From the NCBI GenBank assembly GCA_937873155.1, contig CALMVZ010000025.1, forward strand, positions 186,001 to 250,000: a stretch of DNA of 64,000 bases. The letters run 5' to 3'. The notes under the pieces are model-generated. The model ran no database searches and was not told the DNA's origin. It worked only from the letters and a program-made list of their open reading frames with translations. Origin of the DNA: an uncultured Bacteroidota bacterium. GTDB taxonomy: Bacteria; Bacteroidota; Bacteroidia; B-17B0; Aurantibacillaceae. Below, one piece after another: positions 32,435 through 39,445 of this stretch. The translations under genes were made by a program, and so were the position numbers. Numbering within the stretch: the stretch's first letter is position 1; each line of letters opens with the position of its first letter.

Positions 32435-32575
32435 TCAAAACTTTCGTTTGCTAAATATCTCAGCCAATTTATCCGCATTTTTTTTCTGTTTCACATTATG
32501 AACAAGATACCCCTCAAAATATATTAATTTTAAAGCTCTACGAAATTTAGTGGAATAAACTAATCCATTATTATG
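32435..32575 (-). pseudogene. C-terminal gene remnant, GIY-YIG nuclease-like
   Basis: On the minus strand, 46 codons run from 32575 to TGA 32437-32435: HNNGLVYSTKFRRALKLIYF followed by EGYLVHNVKQ... and a lysine-rich end. The HN-G-x-x-ST-K-R-P/A-x-K-L-I-Y-x-E pattern resembles the second half of GIY-YIG endonuclease domains, with the metal-binding Glu. The frame runs upstream directly into the palindrome at 32576-32623, where similarity is lost, and no start codon is present. Probably the tail of a gene truncated by insertion of that repeat. Low-confidence family assignment. Confidence 0.42.
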
Positions 32576-32623
32576 CCTCTCCTCATAGGAGAGGACGGTT
32601 CGCAAAGCGAACCGGGTAAGGTT
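32576..32623. repeat. Double-hairpin interspersed palindrome, copy B
   Basis: CCTCTCCT cat AGGAGAGG then CGGTTCGC aaa GCGAACCG, GGTAAGGTT: the same element as 4051-4098, differing mainly in the inverted second loop. It lies between the hipA-side remnant and the 3' end of the ferredoxin reductase gene. Confidence 0.85.
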
Positions 32624-32626
32624 AGG

Positions 32627-33688
32627 TTAAGCGTCGTAGTCCACAACAACTTTCTCTGTCAACGGATGCGCCTGACAAGTTAAAATAAAACCTTCAGCAA
32701 CTTCTGCATCGGTCAATGCAAAATTTGCATCCATCTTTATTTCACCTTCAATTAATTTAGCACGGCAAGTACAACATACTGCACCTTTACAACTGAATGG
32801 AGCGTCAACACCGGCATCAATGGCAGCGTCTAAAATACTCGCGCCTTCTGTTTCCAGGTCAAAATTAGTTTCAATTCCGTATTGAAGAATGGTGATCTTG
32901 CTTTTTACGTTCTTACCAAGTCCTTCCGCTTTTGCAACCGCATCGGCAACGGCAGTAAAATATTCGATATGAATTTTTTCTTTGGCAACTTTTAATCCTT
33001 CTAATGTCGTTTTGATATTTTCCATTAAAGGGCCCGGACCACAAATAAAATATTCATCAGCGCCTAACCCGTATTTCTCAATAAGCGCTTTTGCTTTATC
33101 TGTAGTTACAATCCCTTTGTACAGATCAGCTACTTCTGTTTTTGGTGAGTCGTAAACATTTACTAAAGTAAATTTGTCAGTATTGTCAGCAGCTATTTTT
33201 TCTAATTCACTTTTAAAGATGGTTGCAGCTTCATCACGGTTAGCGTAAATTAAAGTCACCTTACTTTGTTTTTCAATATGCAAAATGCTTTTTAAAATAC
33301 TCATCATCGGTGTGATTCCGCTTCCGCCCGCAAACAACACGTAATTCTTTTTATTACTTCCTGATAATACCGAATGGAAATTCCCCATCGGCGTCATAAC
33401 TTCAATCACATCACCAACTTTTAATTTCTGGTTGATATAAGAGGAAGCCCTTCCGTCTTTCACTTCTTTAATGGCAACGCGTAATTCTTTTTCGGTATAA
33501 GGACTGGTGCAAATACTATAAGAACGACGAAGCTCCTCGCCATTGATAATCATTTTTAAAGTAATGTATTGTCCTTGTTTATATTGATAAGGAATTTGAA
33601 GAGTTGCAGGTACATCAAAAGCAACAGAAACGGCATCAGCAGTTTCGCGTTTTATGTCTTTAACCTTTAGGGGATTGAACTTAGCCAT
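32627..33688 (-). CDS. Ferredoxin-NADP-reductase-type oxidoreductase with C-terminal 2Fe-2S domain (PaaE-like)
   Basis: 353 residues from ATG 33688 (MAKFNPLKVKDI). FAD-binding barrel with RRSYSICTSP, NAD(P) domain with FAGGSGITPMMSIL and FICGPGPLMEN, then a plant-type ferredoxin domain with Cys ligands SCKGAVCCTCRAKL and ILTCQAH. This domain order is that of PaaE and related reductases feeding di-iron oxygenases. No paaABCD genes are adjacent, so the partner oxygenase is unknown. A -7 box lies about 20 bp upstream. Confidence 0.9.
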   Translation of the reverse strand: MAKFNPLKVKDIKRETADAVSVAFDVPATLQIPYQYKQGQYITLKMIINGEELRRSYSICTSPYTEKELRVAIKEVKDGRASSYINQKLKVGDVIEVMTPMGNFHSVLSGSNKKNYVLFAGGSGITPMMSILKSILHIEKQSKVTLIYANRDEAATIFKSELEKIAADNTDKFTLVNVYDSPKTEVADLYKGIVTTDKAKALIEKYGLGADEYFICGPGPLMENIKTTLEGLKVAKEKIHIEYFTAVADAVAKAEGLGKNVKSKITILQYGIETNFDLETEGASILDAAIDAGVDAPFSCKGAVCCTCRAKLIEGEIKMDANFALTDAEVAEGFILTCQAHPLTEKVVVDYDA

Positions 33689-33708
33689 TAAAAATTGAAA
33701 ATAAGGCT

Positions 33709-33716
33709 CAAAAATA
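33709..33716 (-). promoter_or_regulatory. -7 promoter box of the ferredoxin reductase gene
   Basis: TATTTTTG on the minus strand, 20 bp upstream of ATG 33688. An upstream in-frame start at 33739 would lie before the box and is therefore unlikely. Confidence 0.5.
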
Positions 33717-33790
33717 CATTTTTTTGTGGTATTTCCCAAGCCTGAAAGGAATGGAAGAGCCTGTGAACCAATGCAATATTTGGGTTTTTT

Positions 33791-34014
33791 ATTTCGGGTT
33801 TAGAGTTTCGGGTTAGTGGGGATGAAAGAGAGAGGGGGAAAAGCAAGGTGATTCGTCAATTTCAAAACGAAGATTCATAGTTACAGAGAGCCCGGAGTTA
33901 TTAATCTTTGCGTTCGTTACGCTTTCATGTGCTCTTTGTGTTAAACCGGGAATTCCATAGATAAATAAAGATTCTTAATTATGAATAAGCAACCCGAAAC
34001 TCTAAACCCGAAAT
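33791..34014. mobile_element. MITE-like element with perfect 24-bp terminal inverted repeats
   Basis: 33791-33814 (ATTTCGGGTTTAGAGTTTCG plus GGTT) is the exact reverse complement of 33991-34014, enclosing 176 bp. The interior has no gene and includes CTTTGCGTTCGTTACGCTTT, which looks like a second dispersed repeat type. No target-site duplication is obvious. It occupies the 422-bp gene-free gap between the divergent ferredoxin reductase and lipoprotein genes. A transcribed copy would fold into one long hairpin. Confidence 0.7.
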
Positions 34015-34110
34015 TCACGTCGGCCAATTAGGGAACGTGGCCTTCCAATTAGTTAAGAATTTGTCGTTTAAGAAAGAATTTCATACCTTAGAGATACTAA
34101 AACTTACATC

Positions 34111-34449
34111 ATGAACTCAACTATCAAACTTTTAAGCGGCTTATTTTTATCAGCGATCATTTTAACTTCTTGTAACCGCGACAAAACCTGCAAAGCTACT
34201 ATTGAATGTAAGGATAAGAATGGCAATGCTGTTCAAAACGCTAAAGTTTATTTATACGCTGAAGTCAAGCATAATATAAAAGGCGATATTAAGGCAGAAG
34301 GTGTAACCGATGATGCCGGCAAAGTGTCTTTTATTTTTAATTTACCTGCTATTTTTGATATAGAAGCAAAAGTGGATTCGAAAGAAGCAAAAGGTATGAT
34401 CAAACTGGAAGAGGGTAAGGAAGTAAGAGAAACTGTTACAGTTCAATAA
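34111..34449 (+). CDS. Small lipoprotein with carboxypeptidase-regulatory-like fold
   Basis: 112 residues. Signal peptide with lipobox LTSC (ILTSCNRDK). The mature domain IECKDKNGNAVQNAKVYLYAEV...EGVTDDAGKVSFIFNLPAIFDIEAKV has the xG-x-AxVxLY ... T-D-x-G-K/Y-x-F pattern of the Ig-like carboxypeptidase-D regulatory or transthyretin-like fold. Lipid-anchored; partner unknown. Confidence 0.8.
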   Translation: MNSTIKLLSGLFLSAIILTSCNRDKTCKATIECKDKNGNAVQNAKVYLYAEVKHNIKGDIKAEGVTDDAGKVSFIFNLPAIFDIEAKVDSKEAKGMIKLEEGKEVRETVTVQ

Positions 34450-34450
34450 C

Positions 34451-35251
34451 CTACTTCGTAGTATTATCAATTGCTCTTATTGAATCAGGATACTGAAGGA
34501 ATAATCTGTCCTTCTCAATTCTCACATTTTTAATTAAAGAATCATTGTACGAAATGCATTTCTCTTCAAATGCTTTAGTGTTGTATGAACAGAATTTCCC
34601 GTCTTTATAAAAATAAATGATGTTCTCACTTACCTGGAATGAGTGAAGGTTTTTTAAAGTGATGATCTTGTTAAAGGTCCCGTACATGTCGAAAACGTAA
34701 ATCCCAATATCAGGACAATTCAGATACAAATAACTATTGTACTCGATCATGAAATTCGGTTTCAGATCAGCTTGTAGTAATTGTTTCAGGTTTCCGGTCT
34801 TAGCAATTTGTTTCGAATTTTCGTTGAAGCGGACCAATTCGACCGTTTGTTTATTGTAGATCCAGAAACTGTTATTGAATGAAGAACACACGAGATCGGT
34901 TTGCTCATACCCTAAACTCTCTAATGAGATCATCTCTCCGTTCTGCGAAAGCTGATTGTCTAAAAAAACAATTTGCTGGAAATCCTTGTAATACAACAAA
35001 ACTTTTAGGGCATTGGTCGCATCAATAGTCGTAATATCTCCGAAGCGTTTGTTACTATACTTTAATAATTGCTTTCCTGATGGATTGTATTTTACAACTT
35101 CTTCACCTTTTACTAAATAACTATTACGGAGATTATCAGTCGTGAATAAATTGAACGGATGCGAAATAGTATAAAGTGTTTGGTTCAGAACGAAAGCTGA
35201 TCCGATAATAAAAACAAAGGCAACTAAAATGTATTTAAAGGAATGTTTCAC
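34451..35251 (-). CDS. Hypothetical secreted or membrane-anchored protein
   Basis: 266 residues beginning at GTG 35251, which overlaps the GH3 stop (GTGA). One N-terminal hydrophobic segment (YILVAFVFIIGSAFVLNQ), then repeated short strands with DNQLSQNGEMISLESLGYEQ and ELVRFNENSKQIAKTGNL, suggesting a beta-propeller. No catalytic motif. The coupling to the GH3 gene suggests a joint function. Confidence 0.75.
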   Translation of the reverse strand: MKHSFKYILVAFVFIIGSAFVLNQTLYTISHPFNLFTTDNLRNSYLVKGEEVVKYNPSGKQLLKYSNKRFGDITTIDATNALKVLLYYKDFQQIVFLDNQLSQNGEMISLESLGYEQTDLVCSSFNNSFWIYNKQTVELVRFNENSKQIAKTGNLKQLLQADLKPNFMIEYNSYLYLNCPDIGIYVFDMYGTFNKIITLKNLHSFQVSENIIYFYKDGKFCSYNTKAFEEKCISYNDSLIKNVRIEKDRLFLQYPDSIRAIDNTTK

Positions 35252-36756
35252 AAAATAGTTTTATTAATGCTGTCAACGTATTCTCTTCCGTTATTCAAAC
35301 GCGGCACTTTAAATTGTCCGCCTAAGCGGTTATGTGATTTCAGCCAATTATAAAAGCTGCCTTTCGGCAATAGTTTTACGATTGGTGATTTCAGAACATA
35401 ATCATTATAACGTTTCGCTTCGTAATCGGAATTCAGTTGTTTTAGAGTTGAATCCAGTTCTTTCACAAAATTATCGAAATTATCCGGTTCTTTTTCAAAC
35501 TCGATCAGCCACTCATGTGATCCGCTCGTTTCATTCATGTAAACAGGGGCAACCGTATAATCAGCAACCATCGCGTGTGTTTTTTCACATGCTTTAAATA
35601 AGGCCTGGTCTGTATTATGAACCATCACTTCTTCCCCGAATGCATTTATATAATGTTTGGTTCTTCCTGAAACAATAAAACGGTACGGTTCCGTTTCCGT
35701 GAACCTGATCGTATCTCCTATCTGGTAACGCCATAACCCGGCATTTGTTGTGATCACGACTGCATAATGCACGTCTGTTTTCACTTCTGATAAATTATAA
35801 ATGCGCGGATCTTCTAAACCGACATCTTCGATAGGGATGAACTCATAAAAAATGCCATAATCGAGCATCATTAACATATCATCGCGCCCCTTAAGATCCT
35901 GTATCCCGAAAAATCCCTCTGATGCGCTGTACATCTGTATATAATTGATCTGATCGTTGTTAAAGATCTGTTTGAATTGTTCTTTATATGGCGTGAAACT
36001 GACACCGCCGTGAAAATACACTTCTAAATTCGGCCACACTTCATGAATGGTCTTTGCATTCTTCAAATGCAGAACTTTTTTAAGCAGTACCAACATCCAG
36101 CTCGGAACGCCCGCAAGACTCGTGACATTTTCATTCATCATTGTCTCTGCCATCTTCTGCAATTTACTTTCCCACTCATCCATTAAGGCAATGTTTACAT
36201 CCGGTGCCCTGAAAAATTCAGCCCACATAGGGAGGTTTTGAATAATAATAGCACTCACATCCCCATGAAATGAATTATGATCGCCAAATACATCGGTCTT
36301 ATAACTTCCGCCAAGCGCTAAATTTTTTCCGGTGAATAATAATGTTTCAGGATTATTGATGCAATGAAGTGTTACCATATCACGGCCTGCGTTATAATGA
36401 CAACCATCCAGCGATTCAGCGCTTACGGGAATGAATTTACTTTTATCAGTTGTACCGCTGCTTTTTGCGAACCATTTTATTTCTCCCGGCCATAATAGAT
36501 TTTGAGCGCCGCGCCTGGTTAATTCAATTGCAGGTTTTAAACTTTCGTAATCCTGTAAAGGAATATTGCGTTTGAATTGCTCGTAGTTTTTTATAGAAGC
36601 AAAATGGTGACGTTTACCAAATTCGGTGTCTTTAGCGTCCAAAACTAATTTGTGCATCCATTCTTCCTGAACATCATGAGGATATTTCATGAACAGTTCG
36701 ATCTGGTGCATTCGTTTTTTCATCAGCCATGAGGCTATGGAGTTTATGATCGGCAT
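35248..36756 (-). CDS. GH3-family acyl-adenylating protein
   Basis: 502 residues, the usual length for bacterial GH3 proteins, which share the plant GH3 acyl-acid-amido synthetase fold. ATP-binding motif 1 is visible as WFAKSSGTTDKSKFIPVS, and the C-terminal hinge as VVITTNAGLWRYQIGDTIRF...YRFIVSGRTKHYINAFGEEV. Its acid and amine substrates in bacteria are unknown. Transcribed before the hypothetical propeller-like gene. Confidence 0.88.
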   Translation of the reverse strand: MPIINSIASWLMKKRMHQIELFMKYPHDVQEEWMHKLVLDAKDTEFGKRHHFASIKNYEQFKRNIPLQDYESLKPAIELTRRGAQNLLWPGEIKWFAKSSGTTDKSKFIPVSAESLDGCHYNAGRDMVTLHCINNPETLLFTGKNLALGGSYKTDVFGDHNSFHGDVSAIIIQNLPMWAEFFRAPDVNIALMDEWESKLQKMAETMMNENVTSLAGVPSWMLVLLKKVLHLKNAKTIHEVWPNLEVYFHGGVSFTPYKEQFKQIFNNDQINYIQMYSASEGFFGIQDLKGRDDMLMMLDYGIFYEFIPIEDVGLEDPRIYNLSEVKTDVHYAVVITTNAGLWRYQIGDTIRFTETEPYRFIVSGRTKHYINAFGEEVMVHNTDQALFKACEKTHAMVADYTVAPVYMNETSGSHEWLIEFEKEPDNFDNFVKELDSTLKQLNSDYEAKRYNDYVLKSPIVKLLPKGSFYNWLKSHNRLGGQFKVPRLNNGREYVDSINKTIL

Positions 36757-36769
36757 AATTTAATGTGGC

Positions 36770-36787
36770 TCCCGATAACTATCGGGA
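36770..36787. repeat. 18-bp palindrome TCCCGATA-CTATCGGGA, copy 1
   Basis: TCCCGATAACTATCGGGA, identical to 54649-54666 except for one central base. It lies 14 bp upstream of the start of the minus-strand GH3 gene. Confidence 0.7.
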
Positions 36788-36900
36788 TCGGCAATTTGCT
36801 AATTCGGCAATGATTTTATGTTACAATTTAATGAGAAATTACTTAAATGTCAAATTACCTTTAAGCATCAGGTAATTGTCGAATCGACTCAATTTTCGAA

Positions 36901-38568
36901 TTATTTGATGCGGCCTCTTCTTGTAATAAAGAAAGCTTCAATTTCCTTAAGGTTCAATGTATTGAAACAGTTCGCTTTATCCAACATTCCTTTTCTTGCA
37001 GAATTTACGCCGTAATGCATATCCTGGTAACCTTCTTTTTGATGGGCATCCGGGTTGATGGAAATTTTCACACCCTTCTCTAAACAATAAGGGATCCATG
37101 TCCAATCAATATCCAACCGGTAAGGATGAGCATTCAATTCTATAATGACACCATTAGCGGCACAGGCATCAATTATTTTTTTATGATCGATCGGATAACC
37201 CGGTCTTGCTAAAAGTAATCGGCCGGTTGGATGACCAAGAATTGTTGTATAGGGATTTTCGATAGCTTTAATTAATCGTTCGTTCGCTTTTTCTTCACTC
37301 ATTTTTAAATTGGAATGAACAGATGCCACAACAAAATCAAATGTTCTTAGAATGTCTTCTGTATAATCTAAACTGCCGTCATTTAAAATATCGCTTTCAA
37401 TGCCTTTGAAGATCTTGAAAGGCGCTAATTGTTTATTCAGTTTTTCAATTTCCTGTTGCTGTATGAGAACCGTTTCCGGTTTTAATCCGTCAGCATAAAA
37501 AGCAGATTGCGAGTGATCGCAAATACCTAAATATTCAAAACCTGAATTCTTGCAATGCACTGCCATTTCTTCCAGCGAATGCATCCCGTCACTATACGTA
37601 CTGTGGTTGTGAAGTGTTCCTTTCAGATCTTTGTATTCGATCAGGTCCGGAATTTTATTTTGTTCAGCTAAAGAAATAATGTTTTGCGATTCCCTTAATT
37701 CAGGTTCCACATATTGAAGATTCAATTCTTCAAATATTGCTTCTTCTGACTCGGGCGCATCCATTTCCACTTCCAAAAAGTCAGCAACAAAATCAGGGGA
37801 GCCCGTAGTCAAAAATAATTCTTTGTAAAAATTTTCAGTTTCACAGAGGTAAATATAAATAGGGCAGGCGGAAGTATTGGAGACAAACGTATTTTCAATT
37901 TCTTCGTCTTCTGTATAACCGGCATTTGCTAAACCTGTTTTTGCCCTGTCAAGATCAGAGACTGAACACAACAATTCTATTTTTGTGATGATGTCATTTT
38001 TTCGTCTTAACTCTCCAGTGAAAGAAACTTCTTCAAAAACACCTTTCACTTTTTTCAATGAGTCAAGTAAACTTGCAGCGATCTTTTCGGCATTCGCATA
38101 ATGCAATTTCCCTGAATTGTTAAGTGCGAACTCTATACTTTGTTTCACACTATTTTGCGTTTTCGTTCCGAAACCTTTCAGATCCACCAAACGGTTTTCG
38201 TTACAAGCATATAATAATTCACCAACACTTTCTACTTTCAATTCATGCCAGAGCTGACGGACTTTTTTAGGCCCCAAGCCTTTCACGTTCATGATCTCAA
38301 TAACACCCTGAGGAGTTTTGTTTTTTAATTCTTCTAATTCGGTTGTTGTTCCTTTTTCTAAGAATTCGACAATTTTTGCTGCGATACCTTTTCCGATCCC
38401 TTCCAGTTGCGCGATCTCGTCTTGTGTTTTTCCTGTAAGGTCAATTCTTGTTTTCGATAATTTGTAAGCGCCGTTGGCAAATGCTTTTACTTTAAAGGGA
38501 TTTTCCTCATGCAGTTCCATGAGTTTCGCAGTTAGCTCTAAGCTATCGGCAATGTCTTCGGTAGTCAT
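36901..38568 (-). CDS. PolX-like protein: HhH, degenerate nucleotidyltransferase and PHP domains
   Basis: 555 residues. Domains: N-terminal helix-hairpin-helix (about 1-145, LEGIGKGIAAKIVEF and LKGFGTKTQNSVKQ), a DNA polymerase beta-type nucleotidyltransferase (about 150-300), and a PHP phosphoesterase (about 315-555) with HNHSTYSDG (H320, H322), CDHSQSAF, ESDIL, SVHSNL, GHPTGR and NPDAH. In the polymerase domain the canonical GSxRR...GDID reads GELRRKNDIITKIELL: the catalytic D-x-D is K196-I-E198. Polymerase activity is therefore probably lost and the PHP nuclease retained. It overlaps ispD by 4 bp (ATGA). Confidence 0.88.
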   Translation of the reverse strand: MTTEDIADSLELTAKLMELHEENPFKVKAFANGAYKLSKTRIDLTGKTQDEIAQLEGIGKGIAAKIVEFLEKGTTTELEELKNKTPQGVIEIMNVKGLGPKKVRQLWHELKVESVGELLYACNENRLVDLKGFGTKTQNSVKQSIEFALNNSGKLHYANAEKIAASLLDSLKKVKGVFEEVSFTGELRRKNDIITKIELLCSVSDLDRAKTGLANAGYTEDEEIENTFVSNTSACPIYIYLCETENFYKELFLTTGSPDFVADFLEVEMDAPESEEAIFEELNLQYVEPELRESQNIISLAEQNKIPDLIEYKDLKGTLHNHSTYSDGMHSLEEMAVHCKNSGFEYLGICDHSQSAFYADGLKPETVLIQQQEIEKLNKQLAPFKIFKGIESDILNDGSLDYTEDILRTFDFVVASVHSNLKMSEEKANERLIKAIENPYTTILGHPTGRLLLARPGYPIDHKKIIDACAANGVIIELNAHPYRLDIDWTWIPYCLEKGVKISINPDAHQKEGYQDMHYGVNSARKGMLDKANCFNTLNLKEIEAFFITRRGRIK

Positions 38569-39236
38569 TTTAAAAGGTGTTGTGCTAAGATCAGGTCTGT
38601 ATCGTGAGTGATCTTTATATTTTCGGTATTTCCTTCTACTAAAAAGATCTTTTCGCCCGTTTTTTCCAATACACTCGCATCATCCGTAAATAAGTTACTG
38701 TAGTCCTGTTCAAATGCTTTTTTAATTAAGCCGGCATTAAAACATTGCGGGGTTTGTATCACTTTATAATTAGCGCGGTTCACAGCCTTGTTGCTGTTGT
38801 TTTCAATAACACGTATGCTTTCACTTACATTTACAACCGGAATTGCATTTCCTTTTTGCGCCGCCGTTTCATAACAACGTTTAATGGTATCAATGCTTAC
38901 CATCGGGCGCGCTGCATCATGAATGCCTACGATTGCTAACGAGGGTTCTATTAAATCCAATCCTTTTTTAACGGAATAAAATCTCGTATCACCGCCAATC
39001 GTTGTATTGATGTATTTATCCGGAAAATATTTTTTCAAGAGGTCGTTTAAGTGTTGCAGGTAATCTTTATGCACCACAATACAAATTTTGATCTCAGGGT
39101 TGTAGGATAAAAATTTTTCGATCGTATAAATGATAAGTGCCTTACCGTTCACTTCAATGAATTGTTTTGGAATGTTACTTTTAATACGCTTCCCGCTTCC
39201 GCCGGCAACAATGATTATGTATTCCTGGACCTGCAC
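38565..39236 (-). CDS. ispD: 2-C-methyl-D-erythritol 4-phosphate cytidylyltransferase
   Basis: 223 residues, starting at GTG 39236. MEP-pathway enzyme that activates MEP with CTP. Motifs: VAGGSGKRIKSNIPKQFIEV (nucleotide-binding loop with catalytic Arg/Lys), VVHKDYL, GGDTRFYSVKKGL, VGIHDAARPMVS, and TDDASVLE. The other isp genes are not adjacent. The stop overlaps the PolX-like start. Confidence 0.93.
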   Translation of the reverse strand: MQVQEYIIIVAGGSGKRIKSNIPKQFIEVNGKALIIYTIEKFLSYNPEIKICIVVHKDYLQHLNDLLKKYFPDKYINTTIGGDTRFYSVKKGLDLIEPSLAIVGIHDAARPMVSIDTIKRCYETAAQKGNAIPVVNVSESIRVIENNSNKAVNRANYKVIQTPQCFNAGLIKKAFEQDYSNLFTDDASVLEKTGEKIFLVEGNTENIKITHDTDLILAQHLLK

Positions 39237-39250
39237 TTATGTAAAGATAT

Positions 39251-39295
39251 AAAAATAAAAAACCCCTGAAGCAGAACAAGTACGCTTCAGGGGTT
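39251..39295 (-). terminator. Terminator T1 (distal copy)
   Basis: Perfect 12-bp stem AACCCCTGAAGC (39261-39272) / GCTTCAGGGGTT (39284-39295); on the minus strand it is followed by TTTTTTATTTTT. It is the second of two terminators after the peptide-binding-protein gene. Confidence 0.9.
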
Positions 39296-39308
39296 AAAAT
39301 GCCACTGT

Positions 39309-39445
39309 TAGCTGAGCAGCCTGTGGGTTTTGGCCTGTGCGTGTCGAAGCTAAAATAAAAAACCCCTCCGCAATACGGAAGGGCTTTTAAAAAACTTATC
39401 GGTAGCTGAGCAGCCTGTGTGGTGGCTTGTGCGTGTCGAAGCTAC
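39309..39445 (-). repeat. Two direct copies of a 42-43-nt structured module
   Basis: TAGCTGAGCAGCCTGTG...TGTGCGTGTCGAAGCTA occurs at 39309-39352 and again at 39403-39444, about 94 bp apart. The ends TAGCT/AGCTA are complementary, so each copy can close as a stem. On the minus strand each module is followed within about 15 nt by a hairpin terminator. The stop codon of the peptide-binding-protein gene lies in the first module. Confidence 0.75.
39351..39388 (-). terminator. Terminator T2 (proximal copy)
   Basis: On the minus strand GCCCTTCCG pairs with CGGAGGGGT (two G-T wobbles) around TATTG, followed by TTTTTTATTTT. It lies between the two direct module copies. Confidence 0.8.

Noticed and set aside
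32627-33739. Longer start (33739) for the ferredoxin reductase
   Set aside because: A promoter-like -7 box (33709-33716) lies between the two candidate starts and the family begins at MAKFNPL.
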